Source: Buxus sempervirens
Lineage: Eukaryota; Streptophyta; Magnoliopsida; Buxales; Buxaceae
Length of the DNA: 64,000 nt
Assembly: GCA_947561395.2 (NCBI GenBank)
Contig: OX387182.1
Span: 37,317,949-37,381,948, forward strand
Direction: 5' to 3'
Part shown: piece by piece, positions 53,948 through 64,000 of the stretch
Layout of the letters: each line of letters begins with the position of its first letter
How positions within the stretch are numbered: the stretch's first letter is position 1
Translations under genes and position numbers: made by a program
Notes under the pieces: generated by a model
What the model saw: the letters and a program-made list of their open reading frames with translations, nothing else
Told to the model about the DNA's origin: nothing
Database searches by the model: none

Positions 53948-55708
53948 CAACTTTTCTCTTTATTTTCTGTCTTTACATTCCTAGATCTAGATCTCTTCTT
54001 CTACCTTTCTGTAGTGTAAAGCCTTGTTTGTATGTGTGGAAATCCTTCCCTGGCTCAAAGTATCTCAAGACTCCCCTAGCCGTAAAACGTGAAGGCGGAT
54101 CTAGGAGAAACGAGACTGGGGATTGACCCTAGTGCTAGAACCTATGTAGCGTAAGGCTTTGTGATTGATTGTAAACCGTTCCATATTCAAAGTACCCTTG
54201 ATTATCTTAAAGAGAACAGAGGGAAACGATAATGGAACGGAACCTTAGGCTATGCTAGAACCTATTTTGTTGAATCTATATGCATGTGTATGGATCTTGC
54301 TTGGTTTTTTTCACTTTTGCACACATATCACTATTTTGGCGGGATAGGCTCATATTTGGGGTTTATTGCATTTATTGTGATAAAACTCAAATAAATGACC
54401 TCAATCAAATTCTGAAATGCCTTTCGGATGATTTTAAAGTATTTGTGTTCATCTTGCACGAATTTCATTTTTATCAATTTTCGGACTTGGTTTTACTCAA
54501 AAGTGGCTTAGCTTGACAGCACCTGTACCCCTACTTCGGACGTCCGTAACTTCATCATCCGGATGAATTTTGGGGCGATTCCAGAACCATGGGAAAGGTG
54601 AGGCTGTCTAGTTTATGTCCACCAAATTTCATGAATTTCTATCTAGCCGATTTTTGACACTTCTCTGTCGAAGTTAAGTGGACAGTTCAGGTCCAAGTAC
54701 AGAACTTGTCACTTCGACGGACCGCCATGTGTTTGTTTTAAGTCCGATTCGAGTGATTTTTGTTTCTGAGTACTCCTTTATGAGTCTATTTTCAAATCCA
54801 GTTGGTTTCATAATTTTTGGATTCCATTTGAATTATTGGTAGCCGATTTACTCAGAAATGCTCATTTGCATTTTTCTGGGTAAATCTGTGATCTTCGGGG
54901 CCTGTTCGGGAGACCACCCAAGGCACGTCCGAAGGGATTTTTGTATGAGGCTAGTTTCTGTTGAAAGATGGCCATACAGACTTCAATCACACCAAATTTC
55001 ACGGATTTCTATGTAGTGGATTTTTCTAGACAATTTTCCAAAGTTGCCCACTTACCACTTTTAAAAATCCCCAACAGCAACTTCAAAGGAGCATAACTCC
55101 TAGATTTTTCATCGGAATGAAGTGAAATTTTGCATGAGACTCTTGTTTACCCTAATATTTCAAATGGATTTGGTTTGGGTCAATTTAGAATTGGATTTGA
55201 ATGATTTCAAGGCAAATGGTATACTTTTTACCAAATTTTCCGAATTTGATTTAACTTGGTTTTGAGCAATTTGTGCTTTGATTTCCATCTTTTGAGATAT
55301 TCCAGAAGTGATATTGACATAAGAGAGGATCTAAAATCCATTTAGATCTTAATGTGAAAATATAACACATTAATCCTTTTTCAAGGTTTTCTATGATTTT
55401 AGCAAGCTTTCTTACTTTATTTTTGCATGAACATACACTTGGCAACCACTTCGTGTGGATGAATGGGGGTGCCTAACACCTTCCCCCGTTCATAATCTAA
55501 TCCCCTTACCCATCTCTGGATTTGATTTTCAAGTAGGGTTATTTTTACCCTAGAATGTTTCTTTTGGCTATTTTTGCCTACTTTTGAATCTTTGGTGTCC
55601 ATTCTCACCCCAAAATCATGAATGGTGGCGACTCTCCCGTTTTTGCGTTGAGCCCGTGTGTTGACGGAGGGATGATCACTCCGGTGATTTTTTCCCATGT
55701 CTCACAAC

Positions 55709-55727
55709 TGGCGACTCTGCTGGGGAC
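55709..55727 (+). other. Primer-binding site of element 3
   Basis: TGGCGACTCTGCTGGGGAC, two bases after the LTR end. Identical to the site of element 2. Confidence 0.85.
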
Positions 55728-57088
55728 TTGTGGATTTAAGCCTATTTGTGTATATTCATGCTTTTTCATCACTTTTGAATGCTTGCTATTTTGTTTACTT
55801 TATTGGTGTATATTGGTGTATTCTAAATCTGATTGGGATACTTTTAAATTCTACATTGATGAAGGCATGTGTGTATGCTTGGATATGCTAAGGATCATGT
55901 TTAGGGCCTTACCTTGTTGTGCATGCCTACTTGTTTTTGTTTGCCTTGGGTTAGGAGGTTTTTAGTGCCATGATTTGAGCATGAAAACATTGAGCAAAAA
56001 TCTGTAAATACAGTAGCCATTAGGATGGTTTTCAAGCATGTTTTATCTCATTAAAACACTTTTGTATCATGTCAAGTAGTGGCTAAATTTTTAGGCATTA
56101 ATTTGGGGTATAAGGGAAGCACTTTTGAGCATGAAAATTCTAGAAATTTCAGTGTATATTTGAGGGTTTTCAAACATGTTTTACCTCATTAAAACACTTT
56201 TGAACCATGTCAAGTAGTGCTAAAATTTTAGGCTCCAATTTGGGTAGAAATGGTACACTTTGAGCATGAAAAAGAGCATGAAATCTGGGATTTTAGGGAA
56301 TGCTTTTGAGTTTCAAGCATGCTTACATGATTTGATGGTTGTTTGTACAAATGACATGTTTTGTATAACACTTTTTGGGCATGTAATATTTTTTGTGCAT
56401 ATTTAGTTGTTTTGGTGCTTGCTTGCTTGTATTTAGCTTCATTATCTTTGTCATTTGTACCTTGGCTTGAAATTGAATGCATGGCTACGAAAAAGAGTGG
56501 CAAGGGGCTGGGACGCTATGAATGTTACCACAATTTTAAAATTGCACTTGAGCACTTGAAACAATTTGCACAGCCTACCCTTTTACCTATTAGGAAGTTG
56601 AACCATGAATGTGTGTAGCTTGGCGCACCGAGGTCGTGACTTCGGAAAGCGAAAGTGAAAACATTTACCTTAGAATTTGAGTCAATGATGTGATGACAAT
56701 GGGATCTGTGATTCGATTCCGGGCATCACTAGACTTGAGTTCTAAGTTGCCAATTAAGCCAAAACCCAAAAACCATACGCTTGAAGGTGGAGAAACACGT
56801 TTTCAGCTAAAAGCACACAATTGCGTTTGGGGAATTGGGTGTAAATGTGGGAAGGCCGTTTGCATGTTTTACAGGCCAAGGTATAGTGTGAATACCATAT
56901 TGAATGAAGGTAATACAAGGTGGCAAGGTAAAGCCATGTTCTTTTCCTAAATTTGGGGAATTTTGCAAGTATGATGTCCAAGCCCAATTTGGGGCAAGTT
57001 TTGAAGGTCAAATTAAGGTGAACATCAATTGGGAATGAAAAAAATCAAATCTGGTGAAAAAATGAGTCAAAAAGGGCCATTTCGGCAA
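55728..57088 (+). other. Leader of element 3 between PBS and palindromes
   Basis: Aligns with 42598-44104 of element 2 in the opposite direction. It has repeated GACATGGT/TCAAGTAGTG and AAACATGTTTTA words (56030-56230). It is noncoding except for the small frame at 56481-56618. Confidence 0.7.
56481..56618 (+). CDS. Small conserved leader frame of element 3
   Basis: 45 codons, MATKKSGKGLGRYECY...RKLNHECV. The counterpart of 43066-43197 in element 2: both ends are the same in protein, the middle is different, and the overall length differs by a multiple of three. An upstream in-frame ATG (56361) would lengthen it with a hydrophobic segment. No domain is recognised. Confidence 0.35.
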   Translation: MATKKSGKGLGRYECYHNFKIALEHLKQFAQPTLLPIRKLNHECV

Positions 57089-57229
57089 TAACCGGCAACT
57101 CAGGCCGGTTAATAACAGCTCTAATCATATCCGGTACATATTTCCGGATACAAAGACATATGCGGATATCCGGTTAGATTGACCGGATACAATAAGGCAT
57201 ATTCTTATCCGGAATAATATACCGGATAC
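57089..57229. repeat. Palindrome quartet in the leader of element 3
   Basis: Centres at 57100, 57139, 57178 and 57217, exactly 39 bp apart. The first has TAACCGG/CCGGTTA arms with the loop CAACTCAGG, the reverse complement of the CCTGAGTTG loop in element 2. The others have (A/T)TATCCGG arms. Confidence 0.95.
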
Positions 57230-57339
57230 GTTCAAAAATGCACAAATTGGCTTTTCAGCCCAAGTTTTCAGAATAAAATGCCTAAAACACTGTGGATAAT
57301 CCTTAGGCACCCCGAAAAGAACATAAGAAATGTTCCCAA

Positions 57340-57600
57340 AAATACAAAAAAAAAAAAGAAAAAAAAAAGAAAAACAAAAAAAGAATAAAATAAAATATTC
57401 TTTCAGGATTTAACCTAAGTTTGAAAATCAAAGAGGAAACCAAGGTGTCATATTTTTTGACACCAACTCAACTCAAACATATGTCAATCCAGCTTTAGAA
57501 CTTGAAAATCTTCTAAAATGCGTCAGATTTCAAATAACAAAAAAAAAAAAGTGGGACACTTGGAAGCCCTAGAATATTCCATGAGAACCTTGGTTGGTTA
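57340..57600 (+). other. A-rich leader stretch
   Basis: A-rich runs (57345-57390, 57540-57550) around ordinary leader sequence. No gene. It corresponds to the T-rich stretch near 42180-42360 in element 2. Confidence 0.5.
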
Positions 57601-58745
57601 TTTTTATCAATCAAATAAAAAAAAAAATGAAAACCTTTGGTTGGTTATTTTTATCAATCAAATCAAAACATTTGTGGGATACTTGGATAGAGTAGTCCAA
57701 GACACCTTTGGTTGGTTATTTTTATCAATCAAATCAAAAAAAAATGAAAACCTTTGGTTGGTTATTTTTATCAATCAAATCAAAACATTTGTGGGATACT
57801 TGGATAGAGTAGTCCAAGACACCTTTGGTTGGTTATTTTTATCAATCAAATCAAAACATTTGTGGGATACTTGGAGGCCCTAGAATATTCCAAGACACCT
57901 TTGGTTGGTTATTTTTATCAATCAAATCAAAACATTTGTGGGATACTTGGATAGAGTAGTCCAAGACACCTTTGGTTGGTTATTTTTATCAATCAAATCA
58001 AAACATTTGTGGGATACTTGGATAGAGTAGTCCAAGACACCTTTGGTTGGTTATTTTTATCAATCAAATCAAAACATTTGTGGGATACTTGGATAGAGTA
58101 GTCCAAGACACCTTTGGTTGGTTATTTTTATCAATCAAATCAAAACATTTGTGGGATACTTGGATAGAGTAGTCCAAGACACCTTTGGTTGGTTATTTTT
58201 ATCAATCAAATCAAAACATTTGTGGGATACTTGGATAGAGTAGTCCAAGACACCTTTGGTTGGTTATTTTTACCAATCAAATCAAAACATTTGTGGGATA
58301 CTTGGAAGCCCTAGAATATTCCAAGACACCTTTGGTTGGTTATTTTTATCAATCAAATCAAAACATTTGTGGGATACTTGGATAGAGTAGTCCAAGACAC
58401 CTTTGGTTGGTTATTTTTATCAATCAAATCAAAACATTTGGGGGATACTTGGATAGAGTAGTCCAAGACACCTTTGGTTGGTTATTTTTATCAATCAAAT
58501 CAAAACATTTGTGGGATACTTGGATAGAGTAGTCCAAGACACCTTTGGTTGATTATTTTTATCAATCAAATCAAAAAAAAAAAATGGGACACTTGGAAGC
58601 CCTAGAATATTCCAAGATGCCTTTGGTTGGTTATTTTTATCAATCAAATCAAAAAAAAAAAAAATAAAAACCTTGGTTGGTTATTTTTATCAATCAAATC
58701 AAAAAAAATTGGGACCCTTGGAAGCCCTAGAATATTCCAACTCAA
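57590..58745 (+). repeat. Leader tandem repeat of element 3, 71-bp unit
   Basis: About 15 copies. The main unit is 71 bp and contains TTTGGTTGGTTATTTTTATC, AATCAAATCAAAACATTTG and GGGATACTTGGATAGAGTAG. A second variant has GAAGCCCTAGAATATTCCAAG in place of the GATAGAGTAG part and is interspersed at about 57870, 58306, 58595 and 58720. That variant matches the unit of element 2 (reverse complement), so the GATAGAGTAG form has expanded within this lineage. Confidence 0.9.
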
Positions 58746-58860
58746 AACAAAAAAAAAAAACAAAAACAAAAACAAAAAAATTTTTCTGGCTGGTGTTCAC
58801 CTAACCTACTGGTTTACATATATAAGGGTGTGACTCAAGTTAAGTGGAAGCTAACATGTT

Positions 58861-58885
58861 CTATTCATTTTTGTCACTCAGGTAC
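58861..58885 (+). promoter_or_regulatory. Candidate splice acceptor before gag of element 3
   Basis: CTATTCATTTTTGTCACTCAG|G with the AG ending at 58881, about 60 bp before the gag start. A further CCCAG|G follows at about 58896. The layout is the same in element 2. Confidence 0.5.
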
Positions 58886-58943
58886 ATTCAACCCAGGTAC
58901 ACTTGCAATCATTGCTCCAGTAACTAGATCCAAAGCCAGAACA

Positions 58944-61350
58944 ATGAATACTGAAGAGAACCAAGCCCAAGCTACCGTCCCTGCTCAGGACTTTACTCAA
59001 CTGCAGGAGCAAGTGGCCGGTCTGGCCAAAATGCTGGGGGACCTACTGGCGGCTCAGGCCCAACAGGCCCAAGCCCCGAACCAGGCATCTACTTCTCATC
59101 CGGCACCGCCACCTCATGCCTATATTCCTCCTCCGGCTCAGCCCATGCCTGAGCCCATTTCTGAACCAGTACCTGAACCCATTCTGATCAGGGAAAATAT
59201 GGCGGAGTCTGGGAAAGAGCTGGAAAAAGAAAAGGCGAGGGATGAGATGGAAAAGAAAATGCTGCTGAGGATAGAAAGAATCCAGGCAGAGCTGAAAGAG
59301 GTGAAGGGGGGAGGCAGCCATGTAGGCACCACCTTCGAGGACTTGTGCATGTACCCGGACGTCTGTCTACCGGCTAAGTTCAGGTGCCCGGATTTTGACA
59401 AGTTTGATGGCACGGGCTGCCCATTAAGCCATCTCAAATTATACTGCGGGGCCCTGTGCCAGTTTGGCCGGGATGATGGCATACTGATCCAGCTCTTCCA
59501 GAGGAGTCTGACCGGGTCAGCCCTTCGGTGGTTCGCTACAGTGGACCATGGAAGGATTAGGAGGTGGAAGGACCTAGCAGACGCTTTCTTGGACCAGTAC
59601 AAGTTCAACTCTGAGATCGTGCCAGACCGGTACGACATGATGAGGATGACCAAGGGCAAAGATGAGCCGGTACGGCAGTACGCCAAGAGATGGAGAGAGG
59701 CCGCCTCCCAGGTCAGGCCACCTATGCAAGAGCCGGAGATGATCTCCACATTTATGGGCACACTGGGGCAGCCCTTTTACAACCATCTGGTGGGCCAGAT
59801 TACCACCAACTTTGCAGCCCTGGTACAGGTAGCGGACCGGATCGAGGAGGGGGTCAGGTCAGGACGGCTGATAGACTACTCTACTCTGACTGGGCAGTCT
59901 GATTCCTCGGCCTCCATGGCCCAAAAGAAAGGGGCCGGATTTAAAAAGACAGGGGCCCGAAAAGAAGGGGAGGTGAACCTAGTCCAGGCTCCTCCAGCCA
60001 AGAAGCCACTGCACGTCAACATCTCTGCACCCCAACAGGCCCAGCAGGCCCAGCAGTCGTACCAGACCCCGCTGAATGTCAACTTCCCTCCCTCTGTGCC
60101 AGCTAACACAAGGAGGACTTTTTCTAAGGAGGAGCGGGATGCCTGGTTCGTAGCGAGAAAGAACCGGGTTTTCACCCCTCTACCCATATCTCTGTCCCAA
60201 CTACTGCCAACCCTGCTGAAAGGGGAATACTTGACTCTGAAGGAGCCTAACCCGAATGCCACCAGGGGAAGAAATTTTGACACATTGGTCACCTGTGATT
60301 TCCACATGGGTGCACCGGGGCACTCTACTGATACCTGCTGGGTATTGAAGCATGCAGTCCAGGATTTGTTGGACCAGAAGGCCTTGGTGTTCAACACTGC
60401 TGCACCCGCCCCGTCGGGAAATGATATTGGGCAGAACCCTCTGCCGTACCACAATGGGGCAGGCCCATCCAACTCCATCACGGCCATATCCACCACCAGA
60501 AGGGCCTTTGACCCATCACAGCTCATAGCCCCTGTGGGGACCACAGTCCAGGTCCGATTTTTCCCAGAAGAGGAAGAGGAGGAGATCAACATGGTCTCTC
60601 AAAAAAATAATAATCTTGCTGCTGAGGATATAAGTTCCTCTCTAAACCGGGTCTCTTCACTCATGGCCCAGATGAATACTGCAAGGCCCGCATTGGTCTT
60701 CAATTGCAGTCCACCCACTTATTCTCCATCCAAGCCGTCTAAGGCTCCACTGGTCATCAATTTTGACCCCACCACTGCTTCCATCACTTCTTCTGTCCCC
60801 ACCAAATCCAAACTTCAACCCCTGGTTGTAAATGTGCAGCCAGCCCATACTATCCCTAAACCGGCCCATACATCCCGGTCCAGACTCCAGCCACTAGTGG
60901 TTGACATCCCTAAATTAGCCTATTCAGAGGCCGCTGTACCATGGAACTACAGCGAGGGAATCACGGCTACGGTTCCAATGGTCAGGAACCAGAACCAGGA
61001 GGAGGTGAACCTCATGACGAGGTCAGGGAGATGTGCAGGGGGTGAAGAGAAAGAAAAAGAGACAGAAGTGGAAAAAGAAAAAATAGAAAAAGAAAATGAA
61101 AAAAGAAAACAGAAGGGAAAAAATAAAGTGGGAGAAGACACCCCCCAGGGTGCAGAAAATGAGGCAGCCGACCTCATAAAAATAATCAAGAAAAGTGAAT
61201 TCAATCTTGTGGATCAGCTGAACAAGGTCCCGGCCCAGATTTCAATACTGGGCCTTTTGCTGAATTCCGAAAAGCATAGGGATGCATTGTTAAGGGTGCT
61301 ACAGAGTGCACACGTATCCCAGACAATTGATCCAGACCAGCTTGGTAAAA
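58944..61350 (+). CDS. Element 3 gag region
   Basis: Starts MNTEENQAQATVPAQDF at 58944. A coiled coil (LQEQVAGLAKMLGDLLAAQ), a proline-rich stretch and a charged helix (KELEKEKARDEMEKKML) precede the capsid domain (CPDFDKFDGTGCPLSHLK, LTGSALRWFATVDHGRIRR, YAKRWREAASQV). A CDFHMGAPGHSTDTCW zinc-knuckle-like motif lies near 60294. A lysine/glutamate-rich tail ends near 61200. The frame continues without a break into protease and RT, so gag and pol look like one polyprotein. Confidence 0.9.
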
Positions 61351-62660
61351 TGGTTGGTCAAATCTTGTCACATAATGTGATAAGTTTCTCAGAGGGTGAG
61401 ATCAGCCCAGGTGGGTGTTATCATGTAGACCCTTTGCACATCACTGTGCTTTGTAAGGGCTGCATGGTTGCACGGGTTTTAATCGACAACGGGTCAGCGT
61501 TAAACGTTTGCCCGTTAATCACTTTTACCAAGCTGGGTCTGGACCAGTCAAGGATCAAGCAAAATGGGCGGATAGTAAGGGCTTTTGATAGCTCCAAGAC
61601 CCACTCCCTAGGGGAGATTGAACTGCCGGTCACAATTGGGCCGAATATCTTTAACATCACATTTGAGGTGATGGATATACCCGCAGCCTTCAATCTGCTC
61701 TTAGGAAGGCCGTGGATACATTCGGCTAGGGCAATACCATCCACGCTCCACCAGAGGGTGAAATACATAAGAGGGCAAAGGGTGATAACAGTCCTAGCTG
61801 AAAACTTGGTGCCGCCCATTGTGTCACCTGATGTACCCTTGATCAATGTGGACCTAACTGTCGACAAGATTGCATTCCACTCATTTCAATTTGAGGCGGT
61901 AAATTACATACCTGGGGGGTGTGAGAAAAAGAAAGAAAAGGGAACCACTGCAGAAAAGATGGTCAAGAAAGTGATGGAGAAATACCGCTTTCACCCAGGG
62001 AAAGGCCTGGGGATTAATCTGCAGGGGATGGTGGAGCCAATCATGGCTAAGAAACTGATCCCCAAAGTAGGGTTGGGCTTCAAGCCCAGAGGCTGGAGAA
62101 GAATGAAACATGAAGAAGGGGAGAGCAGAAGCAGAGGAAAACTCCCGCATCTGAGGGTGAACTTTCCAAAACCCTCCTACATAATCCAAATTTCTCCTCC
62201 TATGGACCAATCAAAACCTCCCTACTACAATGTCAACCCATTTCAAAAGCCTTCTGTTTCGGCCTTACAACCCTATAACCCATCTCCAATACTGGGAGCA
62301 GTGGATGGGCCTGGACCACAGCCCGAGCAGCAGGTGGACTTTTCGGAAGATGTTGGTGCATTCTTCGCCATGACTGAGGGCGAAAAGACAGGGGCAGACA
62401 TGGAACTGCCATTCATTGATTGGGCCGCAGTAAAAGTTCCGGAAGAGGTCATTTCTGGATTGGGCCCCGCAGCAGAAAAGGGCAGTACCCACCCGGTGAT
62501 GATGGCATCGGATGCTGGGCTTGAAGAGCAGGCTTTCCCTATTTCCCCTGCTCCCCAAAATTTTGTACTGAACAATTGGGAGGAAACTCCCCTTACTTTT
62601 GAAGCAGCGTCTGTGTGGCAAACTGACGCGGCTTCCAAAAAAAAAACTCCAATAGTGGAA
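61351..62660 (+). CDS. Element 3 protease and linker
   Basis: VLIDNGSALNVCPLITFTKLG (near 61477-61540) is the protease active site in the DNG form, and FNLLLGRPWIHSARAIPST (near 61690) is the second block. GKGLGINLQGM and GLGFKPRGWRRMKHEEGE (62000-62120) resemble a G-patch. An acidic linker (FFAMTEGEKTG, LPFIDWAAVK) leads to RT. Same frame as gag. Confidence 0.88.
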
Positions 62661-64000
62661 TGCCATTTCCCTGAAGGTTCTAATGGGCCTTCGTCTTCAG
62701 GGGAATTATGTTTAGAAGGCCCACAAAAAACCCAAAAAGATTTTTCTATTTTTTCTAAGAAATTTAAATTTTTCAAAAAGGTCCAAACCACTTATGAACC
62801 ATATAATCAGACCGAATTGGACCAGGTTGAATATGACTTCGACCTTGAGCTCGACTTTGATCTCATGGGGGTCGAAGAAGAGACCGAGGTCGAAGAAGAT
62901 GATGTTCCAAAAGAAATTGAATACCAATTAGAACGTCATGAAAAGGGGGTCCAACCTAATATTGAGGAGACCATATCCATAAATCTTGGGACCAAAGATG
63001 ACCCAAAAATTGTAAAAATCGGGTCATGTTTGTCTGATGTGCAGAAAAATGAAATGTCACAGTTCTTGGCAGATTACAAGGATGTGTTTGCTTGGTCGTA
63101 TCGGGACATGCCGGGGTTAGACACTGACATGGTGGTGCACAAGTTGCCAATTTTGCCAGGGGTTAAGCCGATTAAGCAGAAGCTGAGAAGATTGAAACCT
63201 GAATGGACTCTGAAGGTCAAGGACGAAGTGGTCAAACAGTTTCAAGCCGGATTTTTGGCAGTCTCTACGTACCCGGAATGGCTCGCAAACATAGTGCCGG
63301 TACCAAAGAAGGACGGGAAAGTCCGAATGTGCGTGGATTATAGAGACTTAAACAGGGCAAGCCCAAAGGACGATTTTCCGCTTCCACACATCGACATTCT
63401 TGTCGATAATACTGCGGTACATAGCCTGTTCTCCTTCTTGGATGGTTTCTCAGGATATAATCAGATCAAGATGGCTAAGGAGGATCAAGAGAAAACAGCA
63501 TTTATCACACCTTGGGGCACATTCCACTATACAGTCATGCCATTTGGGCTTAAGAACGCTGGGGCAACATACCAGCGGGCCATGACTGCACTATTCCATG
63601 ACATGATCCACAAGGAGATGGAGGTCTATGTGGACGATATGATTGCCAAATCATGCAAAGAGGAGGACCACTTGATCAATCTGAAGAAAGTGTTTGATCG
63701 GCTCAGGAAGTACAGTCTACGGCTTAACCCGGCTAAGTGCGTCTTTGGGGCTACATCAGGGAAGTTACTGGGGTTTATAGTGAGCCGAAGAGGAATTGAA
63801 ATTGACCCGGCTAAAGCCAAGGCCATAATTGAAATGCCAGCACCCAGAACCGAGAAGGAGGTCAGGGGCTTTCTTGGAAGGATTCAATACATAAGCCGGT
63901 TCATAGCACAGCTCACTGCTATCTGTGAACCAATTTTCAAACTTTTGAGAAAAGATAACCCAATGGTCTGGAATGAGGACTGCCAGCAGGCATTTGACAC
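62661..64000 (+). CDS. Element 3 reverse transcriptase (continues beyond window)
   Basis: FAWSYRDMPGLD near 63089, VRMCVDYRDLN near 63322, MPFGLKNAGATYQR near 63538 and the catalytic YVDD at about 63628. The connection domain (KCVFGATSGKLLGFIVSRRG) follows and the window ends at the start of RNase H. About 1685 codons are open from the gag start to position 64000. Close to the RT of element 2 (31623-35210). Confidence 0.92.

Larger units (their letters stand above)
53437..55706 (+). mobile_element. 5' LTR of element 3
   Basis: 2270 bp, TGTAGACACC...GTCTCACA. Order: palindrome quartet, TATA box, splice donor, then a long U5-like part. In words such as GGTGAGAATGG it groups with the solo LTR at 35962 rather than with the LTR pair of element 2, so two LTR subfamilies are present. 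Confidence 0.95.
53437..64000 (+). mobile_element. Tat/Ogre-like element 3 (5' LTR to RT, runs off the window)
   Basis: On the plus strand: 5' LTR, PBS, about 3 kb leader with small frame, palindrome quartet and tandem repeat, then gag, protease, linker and RT in one open frame up to the window edge. It is close to element 2 in protein but differs in its LTR subfamily and leader repeat. In the visible part it looks whole, which suggests a young insertion. The left target-duplication candidate is GCCAC (53432-53436). The other end is outside. Confidence 0.93.

Noticed and set aside
23795-57229. The regularly spaced palindromes look at first like a CRISPR array.
   Set aside because: Arms are only 8 bp and loops vary. 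Groups have four units with 14-bp spacers, they sit inside plant LTRs, and no cas genes exist. They are a eukaryotic cis module.
59043-62927. Long minus-strand frames (for example 59138-59761, 59876-60592, 62273-62791).
   Set aside because: They are shadows of the plus-strand gag-pol frame of element 3, which is open through this region. No domain is recognisable on the minus strand.

Overview
The window looks like nuclear DNA of a flowering plant, probably a eudicot, from a repeat-dense and possibly pericentromeric region. I see no rRNA or tRNA gene and no intact single-copy host gene. Nearly everything is LTR retrotransposon, nested several layers deep. The dominant family is the Tat/Ogre branch of Ty3/gypsy, recognised by its DNG-type protease, RT and two successive RNase H domains. 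The species cannot be named from this sequence.

Layout from left to right. Positions 1-2738 hold a minus-oriented LTR and leader remnant of a Tat-like element. Positions 3140-16340 hold Tat element 1 on the plus strand: protease, RT, double RNase H, integrase, a small plus-strand transcription-unit candidate, two tandem antisense plant-mobile-domain (PMD) genes, a polypurine tract and a 1.1 kb 3' LTR. Positions 16341-17421 form a foldback element. Positions 18233-19988 form a hAT-like DNA transposon carrying an F-box gene piece and a probable bZIP piece. Positions 21459-48436 are an older LTR split by Tat element 2 (21720-46456, minus strand, about 24.7 kb). Element 2 has two 2.3 kb LTRs, 5-bp target duplications, PBS, PPT, gag-pro-pol and two different antisense PMD/DUF7745-like genes, and it contains a solo LTR (35962-38258). 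Positions 48437-53436 hold a chromovirus-like non-autonomous element and further LTR pieces. Positions 53437-64000 hold Tat element 3 on the plus strand, from its 5' LTR through leader, gag, protease and RT. Its frame is still open at the window edge, so it looks whole as far as it can be seen.

The most striking signal is a dispersed array of short palindromes of the form GTATCCGG, 9-nt loop, CCGGATAC. I count 36 of them. They usually come in groups of four whose centres are exactly 39 bp apart. They lie upstream of the LTR TATA boxes, again in the gag leader, and again directly upstream of the TATA boxes of both antisense PMD genes of element 2. Some arms have changed on both sides together (TTAACCGG/CCGGTTAA, TGATCCGG/CCGGATCA), which points to constraint on the symmetry. 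The sense LTR promoter and the antisense passenger genes thus appear to share one cis-regulatory module. I know of no description of this. The LTRs also share a splice donor just downstream of the TATA box, with a matching acceptor just before gag, which suggests a large leader intron.
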